Origin: Lolium rigidum
Taxonomy: Eukaryota; Streptophyta; Magnoliopsida; Poales; Poaceae
Length of the DNA: 64,000 bases
Direction of reading: 5' to 3'
NCBI RefSeq assembly: GCF_022539505.1
Contig: NC_061514.1
Location: 38,097,769-38,161,768, forward strand
Shown here: one piece after another, positions 55,131 to 64,000 of the stretch
Numbering within the stretch: position 1 is the first letter of the stretch
How the letters are laid out: each line of letters opens with the position of its first letter
Made by a program: the position numbers and the translations under genes
Notes under the pieces: model-generated
Told to the model about the DNA's origin: nothing
Database searches by the model: none
The model's input: only the letters and a program-made list of their open reading frames with translations

Positions 55131-55809
55131 GAACGTACGCAATGCACGAGCGAGCCGGCCCCGGTCGGGACCCCCTCCTACCCTACTGACCCAGCAAGAA
55201 CGATAGATTGATCACCGGCGGTCGCTTGCTTTGCCGCCTCTCTTCTTCCTTCAGCCATCACTCACTGGCCCTCTCGTTATCTGCCCCGGTCGCCCGCCCA
55301 TCCCGTCGGTAAGTCGTGCACGACGCGGATGACCCACCACGTGCGGCGTCGCCACCGTACGTACCACAGTCCCCACCGCCCGGCGGCCCGGGCCCGGCGC
55401 GCCACATCCATTCCGGCGCCGGACGAGAACCCTTCCTTCCTTGCTTGAACGAGAAACGAATCGTCAGAGGCTTCGATGATTCGGTCCATCACTGGTACGT
55501 ACGATCGACGTCACCACCGAGAACCCGCTGGTAACACGGTCGACGGCCGTCCAGTACGTCGCTAGCTTCCGGTACGTCTCAACCACAGTATAGACATAGC
55601 CAGCAAGGAGGATGGTGCATGTGCACCCCTCTAGATCGATCGCTTGATTGTACATGGATCCATGTCGGATTCCCGTCCAATCGATCACCTATCTGCGTCT
55701 GCATACAGCTCGGTCGATCGACGGCCTATCCGGCCGCCCGGCAGCTGGACCCCATATATACGACGTTCTTCCTTGCCCTCGGTGACCGAGAAACGTTGAG
55801 AAGATCGTG
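55131..55809. other. stretch without a recognisable gene
   Basis: Balanced composition with short frames only; no repeat ends recognised. Confidence 0.45.
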
Positions 55810-55812
55810 TTA

Positions 55813-57230
55813 GAGCATCTCCACCGACAGCCCTAAATAGGCGGTAGGGGCGCCGGCATCTTCGTTTGGAGATATCGGTACCGCATCCTCTATTTGGGGA
55901 GCTGTTTCCACACCGGCGGCCCCAAACAGGCACTTCCGATAGAAGTTTTTTTATACAAACTTATATTATGCTTAGACTTTTATTTTAATGTTATTTAGGA
56001 TCGAGGAATGAATAATATTTTCGGACAAATCAGAGTAAAATATTATTCACTCCTCGACCCCGGATGACATTTGAAACTTGCTTATCTCTAGCCTACTACC
56101 CACCGGGCTCTGTGGAGGTGGACGATTGACCAGAGCTCTCTCCCATGCTCTCTACCCTGCTCCTCCATCGTTGATCCCACTCTGCTCTCTCCGCCACGAA
56201 CGTCAAGTAGGCGGCTCTATCCGTGGCCACCGCCTCCTGATGCAGCTGCTGCTCCAGGTCCTCCCGACGCCGACGGTGATCCAACTCCTGCCTCTATAGC
56301 CGGAGCTGCATCTCCACCAAACGACGCGCCTCGTAGACTTCATCTTGAAGATGCGTCTCCTCCCGCTGCAACCGCCGCAACGCAAGCTCCTCCCACCCCT
56401 TCTGTCGTCGCGCCTCCCACCGGCGCTGGCTCAGCGCCACCCGCCGCCACCGCGCCTCTTGGAACTCCAGCCGCTCCGCCTCCTCGAGCGCCGCACTTGA
56501 GCTACTGGCTCGTCCGCCAACCAGAAAGCTCCCCCCTTCCAGGGCCGCCGCCCCGGCGTCCCAACTCTGCCCGCTGCAGCGCCGAGGGAAACAAGAACCA
56601 CCACCGCGAGGGTCAACATACAAACCCCAGAGAAGGCCAGAGAGCCAACCGCCGGCCACCATGGCTGCCGGGTACCAGATCTGGGGATGAAGTGGGCCTG
56701 GCAGGGCCCGGGGCCCCTGCCCCAACCCGCACGCAAGGCGGCCAGGGAGGCCACCCAGCCCACGCAGCGCCCCTCCTTCGCTATAGGTCTCGCCACCGCC
56801 GGTCCGCCCGGTCGTGGCCGCCGATACTTGCGCCGCCGTGCTCGTCGCCCTTAGCCTCCCGCCGACCGAGTTCGCGCCGCCCAGCACTGCAAACGCCTCC
56901 GCGGGAGCCGCTGCCGCCCTGAGTGCGCCCAGCATGTAAAGCCACCACGCCGCCGCTGCGCAGCCGCGCCACGCCCCTGCCAGCGTCGCGCCCCTTCGTG
57001 ACGAGACCGCCCGCGCCGGCGACACCGCGAGGAGTGGAGAGGTGCCCCGCCGGCGCCGGCGCCCCCGAGCTTCGCCCGGCGGCGCCCCTTGGCGGCGGCG
57101 AAGCGGGGAGGGAGGGGAACTGCGGCGGCGGCGGCGATTGGGTTTCGCCCTGGGACTCGCGGGAGCCCAGGGACGAAACGTTTTTTTCCTTTCCCCTCTC
57201 CCTGTTTATTGTTGCGAGATCCCCCTAACA
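55813..57230 (-). mobile_element. second GAGCATCTCC-ended element, right end not found
   Basis: After TTA (55810-55812) the sequence begins GAGCATCTCCACCGACAGCC, the same style of terminus as at 7846, and like that element it carries a minus-strand coding region. The extent to 57230 is set by the end of the GC-rich coding part, not by a visible terminus. Confidence 0.4.
56096..57025 (-). pseudogene. transposon-associated coiled-coil protein, one internal stop
   Basis: 310 codons on the minus strand with one in-frame TAG at 56294-56296; the frame is otherwise open. The N-terminal two thirds are Ala/Gly-rich low complexity. The C-terminal third is a charged coiled coil (ARWRRVALSQRRWEARRQKG, LRRLQREETHLQDEVYEARR, then RRREDLEQQLHQEAVATDRA and FVAERAEWDQRWRSRVESM) with a Ser-rich end SSGQSSTSTEPGG. 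Similar C-terminal coiled coils occur in Triticeae repeat-associated proteins (from memory). Role unknown. Confidence 0.5.
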
Positions 57231-57444
57231 CGAATCGTGAACTGGTCCGCCATCCACGGCTGAAATTTTGAAAGCATGCGTCACTAGGTTCTCAAAATCC
57301 GCTCAAATTCACACCTAGCTAAACACAAACATATGTTGGATACTTGGATTTCTTGTTATTTTGGAAATGGGTAAATGTTACTTTCCCGTGGCAAACCGGA
57401 GGAGTTCACGTTCATATTTTTTAAAACTAAAACTACTGCAAGAA

Positions 57445-59072
57445 AAAGTCGCCTCTCTCCCCCCGCGTCGCCCTCCTCTGGCGACAAGGGGGGAACCCTT
57501 GCCGCCGCCGCCTCTAGCCCCTCCACCCCTCTCCCTTGCTTCGCCGCCGCCGGAGGGGGGCCGGCAAAGCCGCGCGCGCCCGGGGAAGGTGGCGGCGGGG
57601 CATTCTCTCCCCCTCCCGCGTCCCCTGGCGAGAAGGAGCTCGCCCGGGCGCGGCGATGTGCGGCGGGCGCGGTGGGCCGGCGGGCGGGGCGCCGGCGGGG
57701 CTGCGGGCGGCCGTGGTGGCGCGCGGCCAGGTCGTGGTCGGGGAGCGGCGGGGTGTTGCGGGGCGCGGCGGAGCTTGGCGGCGCGCGCACGGGCCCAGAT
57801 GGGCTCCTGCGGGCCTGCTCGGGCTTGCTCCGGGTCGCTGGCTTGGCATGGCCGGACGGCGTGGCGGCGGCCTGGCTCGGCGACCCCATCCGCACCCCCG
57901 GTGGTCCGAAGCAGCGCAGCGGCGGGCGGAGCTCCGGCTCCTCCCAGATGTGGCGGCGTCGGCGGCGGCTCACAGCTGCTGTCCGGCGAGGGTGGGCGGG
58001 GTGGCGGCCCCTCTCCCCTGCTTCTTCCTCTGCGGATGGTGGTCGGCCGGTTGCTCGTCGCGGCGGCGTCGGCTCCTGCCGGCGGTGAGGTTGGTGGTCC
58101 TACGTGGTGTGGCGTCGTCGCCGCGTGGGAGGTGCTTGTGCCAGTGGTTCGCGAGGCCGGCGGCGTTGTGGGTCTCCCTCATCTCCGTTCGGCAACGTGG
58201 GAGTGCGGAGGTTCGGCTGCTCCGAGCGAAGGCGATGGCGCGGCAGCTGCGGATGTCGCTATCCTCTTGGGGGCCTTCATGGAGCCTTCGACCTCCTCCG
58301 CTCCCGGGGCATAATTTTTCGGGTGAAAGCCTAGGCCATGGCAGGGCCGGACGACGGCGTCGATCCACGTCGCTTCCCTCTTGGGGGCGTCGTCTTGAAG
58401 ACTTTGTTCCCCAACGTGCTTTCCTGAGGCTGGACTCGTACGGCATCGCGGCGGGTGGCCGGCGATGTGTGAGGTCCGTGTGGTGGCTTGTGTGGCAACG
58501 ATGGCGGTGGTGAGCGATGGTTTGGTAGCGTCAAGTCCTTGGCTTCGGCGAGCGTCCGAGCTTCTTCGTCTTGTGCTTCGCCTGCGGTGGAGTCGGAGCT
58601 GCTATGGTTTGTCGAGTTTCTTCATTTGAGCAGCGTACGATGACCTGCAGGGTGGCCCTCTGGCGGTGATCTTCCTCAGCGCATGTCTTGCGCTTATCCT
58701 CTTCGAGCTCGTCATCGAGTCGGAGCTGCCGGTTGCTTCACGAGGAGTCGCTTGTTTGGTGGTGGCCGGCTTGAGCTTCACGGTGCCGCTTCGGCGAGGT
58801 CTTGGTGGTTGGTTCTTCGGTGAAGTCGGAGTCGCTGAAGAGTGATGACGATGACGTTGAAGGTCAACCGCGACGACTTCTCGCTTCGGTGGCCTGTGTA
58901 TCTTGTGTGGGTTGCCAGGGTGGCTCTGTGCCCCCGCGGCGGTCGTGTTCCATGACGGTCGTCGGGGCACTTGTTTCGGTTTTCGGCCGGTTTCCCGCTA
59001 ATAAACTGGCCAAATTCTGTACTTCTTCTTTATTAATGAAAATGGCAAGTCTTTTGCCTCGTTTCAAAACAA
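57445..59072 (+). mobile_element. non-autonomous retroposon with poly(A)-like end
   Basis: Flanked by the 16-bp duplication AAAACTACTGCAAGAA (57429-57444 and 59073-59088). The 5' part is extremely GC-rich (about 57450-58320). The 3' end has TTTATTAATGAAAATGGCAA, a short hairpin (GGCAAGTCTTTTGCC) and an A-rich tail, all typical of LINE-mobilised elements in grasses. No reverse transcriptase is encoded; the long GC-rich frames on both strands lack any domain and are not called as genes. Confidence 0.8.
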
Positions 59073-59356
59073 AAAACTACTGCAAGAATTATCAAACGGA
59101 GGAAGAGTAATAATTATATCAAATCTTCTACAGTACATCTTTTTTTTTGAAAATCAAATCTTCTACATCTTAATCTCGGCAAATTTCCAACTTTGCAACT
59201 TTTTTGTGATTATTGCCCACCGTGGTGGCGAAATCAGTAGCGTGTAGGAAACCCGAGAATGAGGCAAAAGTGAGGTCTAACGTTCATCAAGCCATACTAA
59301 GGTCAGGAACTTAGAATATAATGATGGAGGTGGTTGTGAGGACGGTTAAGCTATAA

Positions 59357-59878
59357 GATCTTTTACAATGGGAGTCTCTTAGGGCATGTCCAACGCTGGA
59401 CTCTTAGATGGGCGCTTAAATCGACCAAAAAAATTAATTATCGCGAAACAAAAGGATAAGCGCCTCAATCTCCAACGGAAAGCGCTAATTTGGGGCGCAG
59501 ACATGATTTCTTTCCTCGCTGGTCGAGATGGTTTTGCATGCGAAGAAAAGTGGAGCGCTCGACGTCTCTTTTTGCGGCGACGCTAGCTAAAATCCCAGGA
59601 TCTGCTGGAAATAGATCGTAACGGCCAGGATTCGAATCCCTAGCGCCCGTGTTAGCAGCTGCGTTGTACATGCCCTTAGGGGGCATCCTAGGTATTTTGC
59701 TTATGTGACACTATTATGAAATGAGGAAAGAGATTGATGTTGTTTCTTAGCTAAGATACAACTCTTGCACGGAACCATGCAAACATATACACAAAATCAT
59801 TAAACGTAGATACAACTCTTAAGATACAATGCACTGGAGAATTTGTCTCTTAACATATACAATGCATTGTGAAAGGCC
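59357..59878. mobile_element. Tourist MITE (outer), interrupted
   Basis: Flanked by TAA (59354-59356 and 59879-59881). Ends GATCTTTTACAATGGGAGTC and, reverse-complemented, GGCCTTTCACAATGCATTG. About 225 bp without the inner element. Confidence 0.75.
59382..59675. mobile_element. Tourist/Harbinger MITE (inner)
   Basis: Flanked by TTA (59379-59381 and 59676-59678). Ends GGGCATGTCCAACG and, reverse-complemented, GGGCATGTACAACG. 294 bp, non-coding. Confidence 0.88.
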
Positions 59879-59888
59879 TAAGTGCAAG

Positions 59889-60119
59889 GAAGAAGAAATA
59901 GGAGGCCCTAATATTTATTTCTAACCCCCTAAAAAAATTGAATTTTTAGAACAAAAAACGGACATGGAGCAATGGACAATCCCTAATTAGAAGGTGTCTT
60001 TGCTAACATAAGGGCTAAAACATTTGGCCCATGTAGTATTTCAATGTATTATTTCAGATTTTGACTAAATCTTAAAGCCCACATATGTGGTAGTCCATGT
60101 GAGTTTGAGACCAAGTTGA
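59889..60119. other. short AT-rich spacer
   Basis: Nothing recognised. Confidence 0.4.
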
Positions 60120-60880
60120 TGGTAACTCATAATGGCGTGGCAAGAGGAGTGTGAGCTAAATTTAGTCCCGCATGGAAAATTAGGAGGAAGTTAGACCACC
60201 TTATAAGTTGGTTGTTCCACCAGTAATAAGTGGGTGAGAAGAAAAGTGGTACACGCATGTTCCTCCTCCTTCCTATTCGTCGTCTTGACACATCATGCCG
60301 CGCCGTGATCGTGTTGAGTGGATCGAGCCTTGAGTCAAGACTTTTCTTTTATTGTTTAGAAAAATAAAAAGAATCATAGACGGACGCATCACAATTAGTC
60401 GGTTCGGGTCGCCTGCAGAGAAACACATCTGATACATGAGTTAGGGTTTTTCCACCACTTTCTACTTGCGATGCCACCGTAGCCTACTCCATTCCGTCTG
60501 CCGGCGTACACCGGCGAATGGGAGAGTAGATCTCTAGAACCACTCGCCTTTATGATCATGTATGGGAGAGGGAGAATTAGGTTTTTGGGAAAATGCTCTG
60601 CGCGAGTGTTCAAGTTGTTTATCACGAGTCGCCTACTGGACAAGTTGGGATGTGCGGCCTACCATCGTATTCAACGCCGTCTACTTCGATTTGTATTTGC
60701 CAACTATATCGTTAATAGTGTTACTGCTGCGTCGACGACTGCTACATCTCTACCTGATTGTATATGTCACGTGATCCAATCTTTTTAGCAATGGTTAGTG
60801 CTACTGTTCATGTTGCTTAATACATCTAGTATGTTTGATTTTCACATGTTAATAATTGTTGTAGTCATGTTTTATATCCT
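60120..60880 (+). mobile_element. probable copia LTR fragment
   Basis: Sequence around 60155-60260 (TTAGTCCCGCATGGAAAATTAGGAGG, ACCACCTTATAAGTTGG, AAGAAAAGTGG...) has the layout of the U3/R part of a grass copia LTR, with TTATAAG at about 60201, followed by a leader mentioning CGTGATCGTGTTGAGTGG. No clear termini or duplication were found. Confidence 0.4.
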
Positions 60881-61711
60881 AGCATTACTAATTATCCAAC
60901 AATCTTGATTTGTCACTATGCTAACTTGCTAACCTAGCTAGCAAGCCATAATGACAAGCACTATTGACCTAGCCAGAGGACCCCTGAATTCCGGACTATA
61001 GCTAGTTGTGCAAGCTAATGGATGCAACAGTAGACACCTCGATCCATCTGCCGGCCGCGGACATCAAACTAATCCTTAAACCTCTCCTCCTCCTCCACGA
61101 CAAGGGCAATGTCTCATGCTGGCTACAGTTAGCTCCCTGTGACCATGACATTTCCTTGCAATTGTCCAACGAGTCGCGGACACAATATTAAAGACATCGC
61201 TTTGTTTTTTTTTCAGGATGCCGGCCCATGACATTTCAGAAGTAAAAAAGTATTTCCGGGCCCGCAATGATTAGCTAGCAACCAATGGGCCGGCACACGA
61301 CTGCTAACTATGCCAATTAATGGGAAATTAAGACGCGGCCGGACGTTAAACAAATCCGTGTACATGTTGCTCAGTTGCTGGATACTCAGCTAACTAGAAC
61401 AGACATGCAAAGAAGAAAAAAGTAGTGGATTATAATGGATGGTGTGCACGGTGTACGTGTTCCTTTCAGGAAGAAAAAGATAGAGAGGGTGGAGTGTCTT
61501 GTAAGGCATTCTACCTGGAAGCATCACGATTTTAGTTGAGAACTTGGCAAAGTTGTTGATCATCAGGTGTAACCTCCCACACTGCCCATGTAGCTGCTAG
61601 CTACAGTCTACGGATGATGAGTGTGCATCATATCATGATTCATAATTTTTTTTTCATGGTTTCATTTCAATTTTTTTGAATAATTTTGGGAGTTCTGGTC
61701 GGTATATCTTA
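60881..61711. other. stretch without a recognisable gene
   Basis: Short frames only, no family motif on either strand. Confidence 0.45.
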
Positions 61712-61840
61712 CTCTAATCCACCCGTCCATAAAAAGGTGTCGAAGATTTTTCTAAATTCAGATGTATCTATACATTAAAAAGTGTCTAGATACATATAAA
61801 TTTAGACAAATTTGGTATATCATTTTATGGATAGATGTAG
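61712..61840. mobile_element. Stowaway MITE, decayed
   Basis: Left end CTCTAATCCACCCGTCCATA after TA. The interior AGATGTATCTATACATTA... / GTGTCTAGATACAT is palindromic and shares TTTAGACAAAT and GTGTCG with the MITE at 52478. The right terminus is degraded. Confidence 0.65.
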
Positions 61841-62882
61841 CATTTAATGAAGAATTGAAAAACAGTCTCTTGAAGTAGTTAGAAGAAGAAAACCATCAGA
61901 GTTTCCTCCAAAAATGCATTAGTATCTCATGATGTCAAACAGGACTAACCAGCAAGGCGCAAGATTTGAACTATAGTGATTATGCGGCCTCTTTGCCCCT
62001 CTTCTATGACTTTTGCACGTTCGTGCTCGTCCTCGTCGATTAACTGATGGATATCGTCTCATGCATGCATGTGGGCTAACAGCACTTTAGGGGACCAAAT
62101 CAATAAGGTGTGCGAGTACAATACTATCGAAAGAGGGCTCCTGCAGTCCTGTTGCGATCTCCCAAAGTGGGATCCATCTACTATATTTATATACTCGTAA
62201 ATTCTTCTAAGAACCTTCTCATAATCTACTAGTAGCCCAAAGTGCCAAATGCCAATGAGTCCTTGATCATATAAACAACTGAATCTTTCGGTCCATCCAT
62301 GGCATCGAGGAACACACATGTCGGCATGTACGTATGCGCTATCGTATTTGCGACTTGTTTCATCGTCATTGGCTAGCCATATGTATGCCTATTCACCACG
62401 TTGTAAAGCTCAGGCATGTTTGAAAATTGCACTCGGTTATTAGGAACAGACGAGGAGAGCTTTACCGGTCAGTTGCGTGTGCATGGACCTATCTGTATCT
62501 CCTCATCTTCTTCTTCTTTTGTGTGGGGAGTTAACCTTATTTGGTCTGCATGGGCTCTAGTTTCTTGCATGGTGAGAGGGACATGGTGTTAGGTTTTGGA
62601 AGGATGTAGTGTAATGTTAGTTTGCTTCCTTCCTTGTCATGGTGCACGAGCTCCACATGGACAATGCCATGTGAAAAGTGGCGCTGTCCCAAAAAGAGGA
62701 AAGTGAAAGCATGGCCATGGTTTGTTGGGATAATCTTAACTTTCTTCTTGATGCTTGTAGTTTGACCTTGTAAAAAAAGGATGATTAAACACCACAAGTT
62801 CACCATGAGTTAGTCTAGATTTATGGCTATGGTTACCTGCTTCCATTGAAATTAAACTGGAATTAAGCTAGGTTTTGGCCGA
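61841..62882. other. stretch without a recognisable gene
   Basis: A few frames of 80-90 codons on the minus strand without domain motifs. No LTR or MITE ends recognised. Confidence 0.45.
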
Positions 62883-62890
62883 TTCGGTGA

Positions 62891-63814
62891 CAGGGCCGGG
62901 CGGGTAAAATTCGGGGCCCTGTACGAAATTCTAAATCGGGGCCCTATCGTACTAGTAAATTTGAAATTTTCAACAAATATATAGCTTATGTCATAATATT
63001 TTACATAAAAATTGGATATATTAAGAACCATACATAGTCAACTCCTGGTTACATAAAAATTGGATGTTTTAAGAATCATACTGTCTCTAGGACCATTTTA
63101 AGGAACAATAGCAAGTGAAAGGTTAGAAGGATCAACCGACTGATTATCTGAGAATACTTCTGACTTCCTTTTAACAAATCTGTCCATGGCCCTTATTTGA
63201 GATTTAATTAACTCTTCTTTCTTTTCTTTTCTTTGGCATTTTTGATGACCAGATTGATGCTTTCCCATGGCGCCTAACTATTTACAAAAAAGATAAACAG
63301 TACAATCCAATTAATTAGATGAGATTAGGCTAAGGCAGCAGCCAGCAGTGTGGATACAGAAGATAATTAGGGACGAGAGAATCCACGCACCTAGCAGAAT
63401 CACTTTAGCAGGATTGAAGATTTGAAGTGATTGAAACAGGCTAATAACCGCGATTGAACGAGAACCAGAAGATCGAAATAGGCGACTCGGCGCGTCGGCG
63501 TCTTCCCAGAATATGAACTGACGTCTCGCCTCGTGTTCTGTTTTTTTTTTCATCAGAACGCGTCGCCCGCTCGTCTCCTTATCGGATCAGTACCTGGGGG
63601 CTGATCGATGGATTGTATCGAACGAGCCGGACTGCGTGCTTCGGTCGCGTGGAAGCCCAACAAATCATTTCCCAGTGGGCACGGGCCAGGCAAGAGCAAG
63701 GCTAAAAAAATTTCCTGCTATGTACACATATAGGCCTGTACCAAAATATAGGGCCCCTCAAAATCATGGGCCCTGTGCGGCTGCACAGGCCGCACTCCTG
63801 TGGGCCCGGGCCTG
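62891..63814. mobile_element. hAT-type element, internally deleted
   Basis: Flanked by the 8-bp duplication TTCGGTGA (62883-62890 and 63815-63822). Termini CAGGGCCGGGCGGG and, reverse-complemented, CAGGCCCGGGCCCA. GGGGCCC-type motifs lie near both ends. The interior keeps only the beginning of a transposase-like ORF. Confidence 0.88.
63098..63268 (-). pseudogene. N-terminal stub of a hAT transposase
   Basis: 56 residues from ATG 63268: a basic start (MGKHQSGHQKCQRKEKKEEL) followed by IRAMDRFVKRK and a Ser/Asp-rich end LAIVP. It resembles the very N-terminus of TTF-type/dimerisation-domain hAT transposases of plants, which begin with a Lys-rich segment and a ..MDRFV.. motif before the zinc finger. 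No zinc finger or catalytic part remains. Confidence 0.5.
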
Positions 63815-63822
63815 TTCGGTGA

Positions 63823-64000
63823 TCCATACCTTCATGTATTCATTTCATGCTAGCATGTGCGGAAAGATACACACATTTTATATATAGCCAACAAGAGTGA
63901 TTTTGGTTGCAGACTTCCATTCCAAGCATACGCACACACTAATCGTATTCCATATTTTTTGTGAAAGGAAATCATGAATATTCCACTTCATTGTTCTTGT
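63823..64000. other. flank of the hAT element
   Basis: Nothing recognised up to the window end. Confidence 0.4.

Noticed and set aside
57361..58513. Long open frames of 237-325 codons on the plus strand and 111-205 on the minus strand.
   Set aside because: They overlap each other in several frames within very GC-rich DNA, where stop codons are rare; the translations are Ala/Gly/Arg/Pro low complexity with no domain, and the whole lies inside a retroposon with its own target duplication.

Overview
The window looks like the genome of a grass of the wheat/barley/oat group (Pooideae). Almost all of it is transposable elements of types typical of Triticeae-like genomes: Ty3/gypsy LTRs starting TGATACGTC, sirevirus-like copia elements, a CACTACTAGG-type CACTA element, and Stowaway and Tourist MITEs. 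The two convincing host genes also have grass character. There is no sign of bacterial, organellar or viral-genome organisation, and no CRISPR array, rRNA or tRNA gene was seen. A 100-base run of N (576-675) is an assembly gap, so bases 1-575 may not be contiguous with the rest.

Layout. 1-2654: an antisense gypsy gag fragment, the gap, then the 3' end and 3' LTR of a copia element. 2655-7600: an AT-rich spacer, a Stowaway MITE, an intact intronless DUF1618 gene on the minus strand (5354-6715) and a LINE tail. 7846-46470: a small coding element with GAGCATCTCC-type ends, split by a CACTA transposon (8540-45418, 3-bp duplication ACT). The CACTA element itself is only about 2.8 kb. It was swollen to 36.9 kb by nested insertions: gypsy C, 3'-truncated, within 10505-44543; gypsy A inside C (10889-30565, duplication GAGAG); copia D inside C (30858-42171, duplication CATAG); gypsy B inside A (16919-23842, duplication ATGGG); a collapsed double-LTR F inside A's 3' LTR (26216-29173, duplication ACGTC); an LTR fragment G inside D; and a Helitron inside C's LTR (44056-44429). 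The matched duplications let the insertion order be read directly.

46546-48340: a gypsy-type solo LTR and a decayed LINE. 48500-54162: a complete five-exon gene for an ABC1/UbiB atypical kinase, whose large fourth intron holds three Stowaway MITEs and one hAT-type element. 54685-64000: an orphan coiled-coil exon, a GC-rich transposon-associated pseudogene, a retroposon flanked by a 16-bp duplication, a Tourist inside a Tourist, another Stowaway and a 924-bp hAT element.

How things work together. The only likely cellular functions are DUF1618 (unknown) and the ABC1 kinase (isoprenoid-quinone/lipid related, probably organellar). The rest is a record of transposition. The most notable observations are: (i) copia D appears to have undergone an internal inversion of about 10 kb, leaving a 16-bp inverted duplication at the breakpoints; (ii) LTRs of several unrelated families all carry a GC-rich inverted repeat directly upstream of the TATA box; (iii) the extra 3' ORF of copia D appears to be spliced; (iv) a Helitron insertion can be verified against an empty site in the same window.
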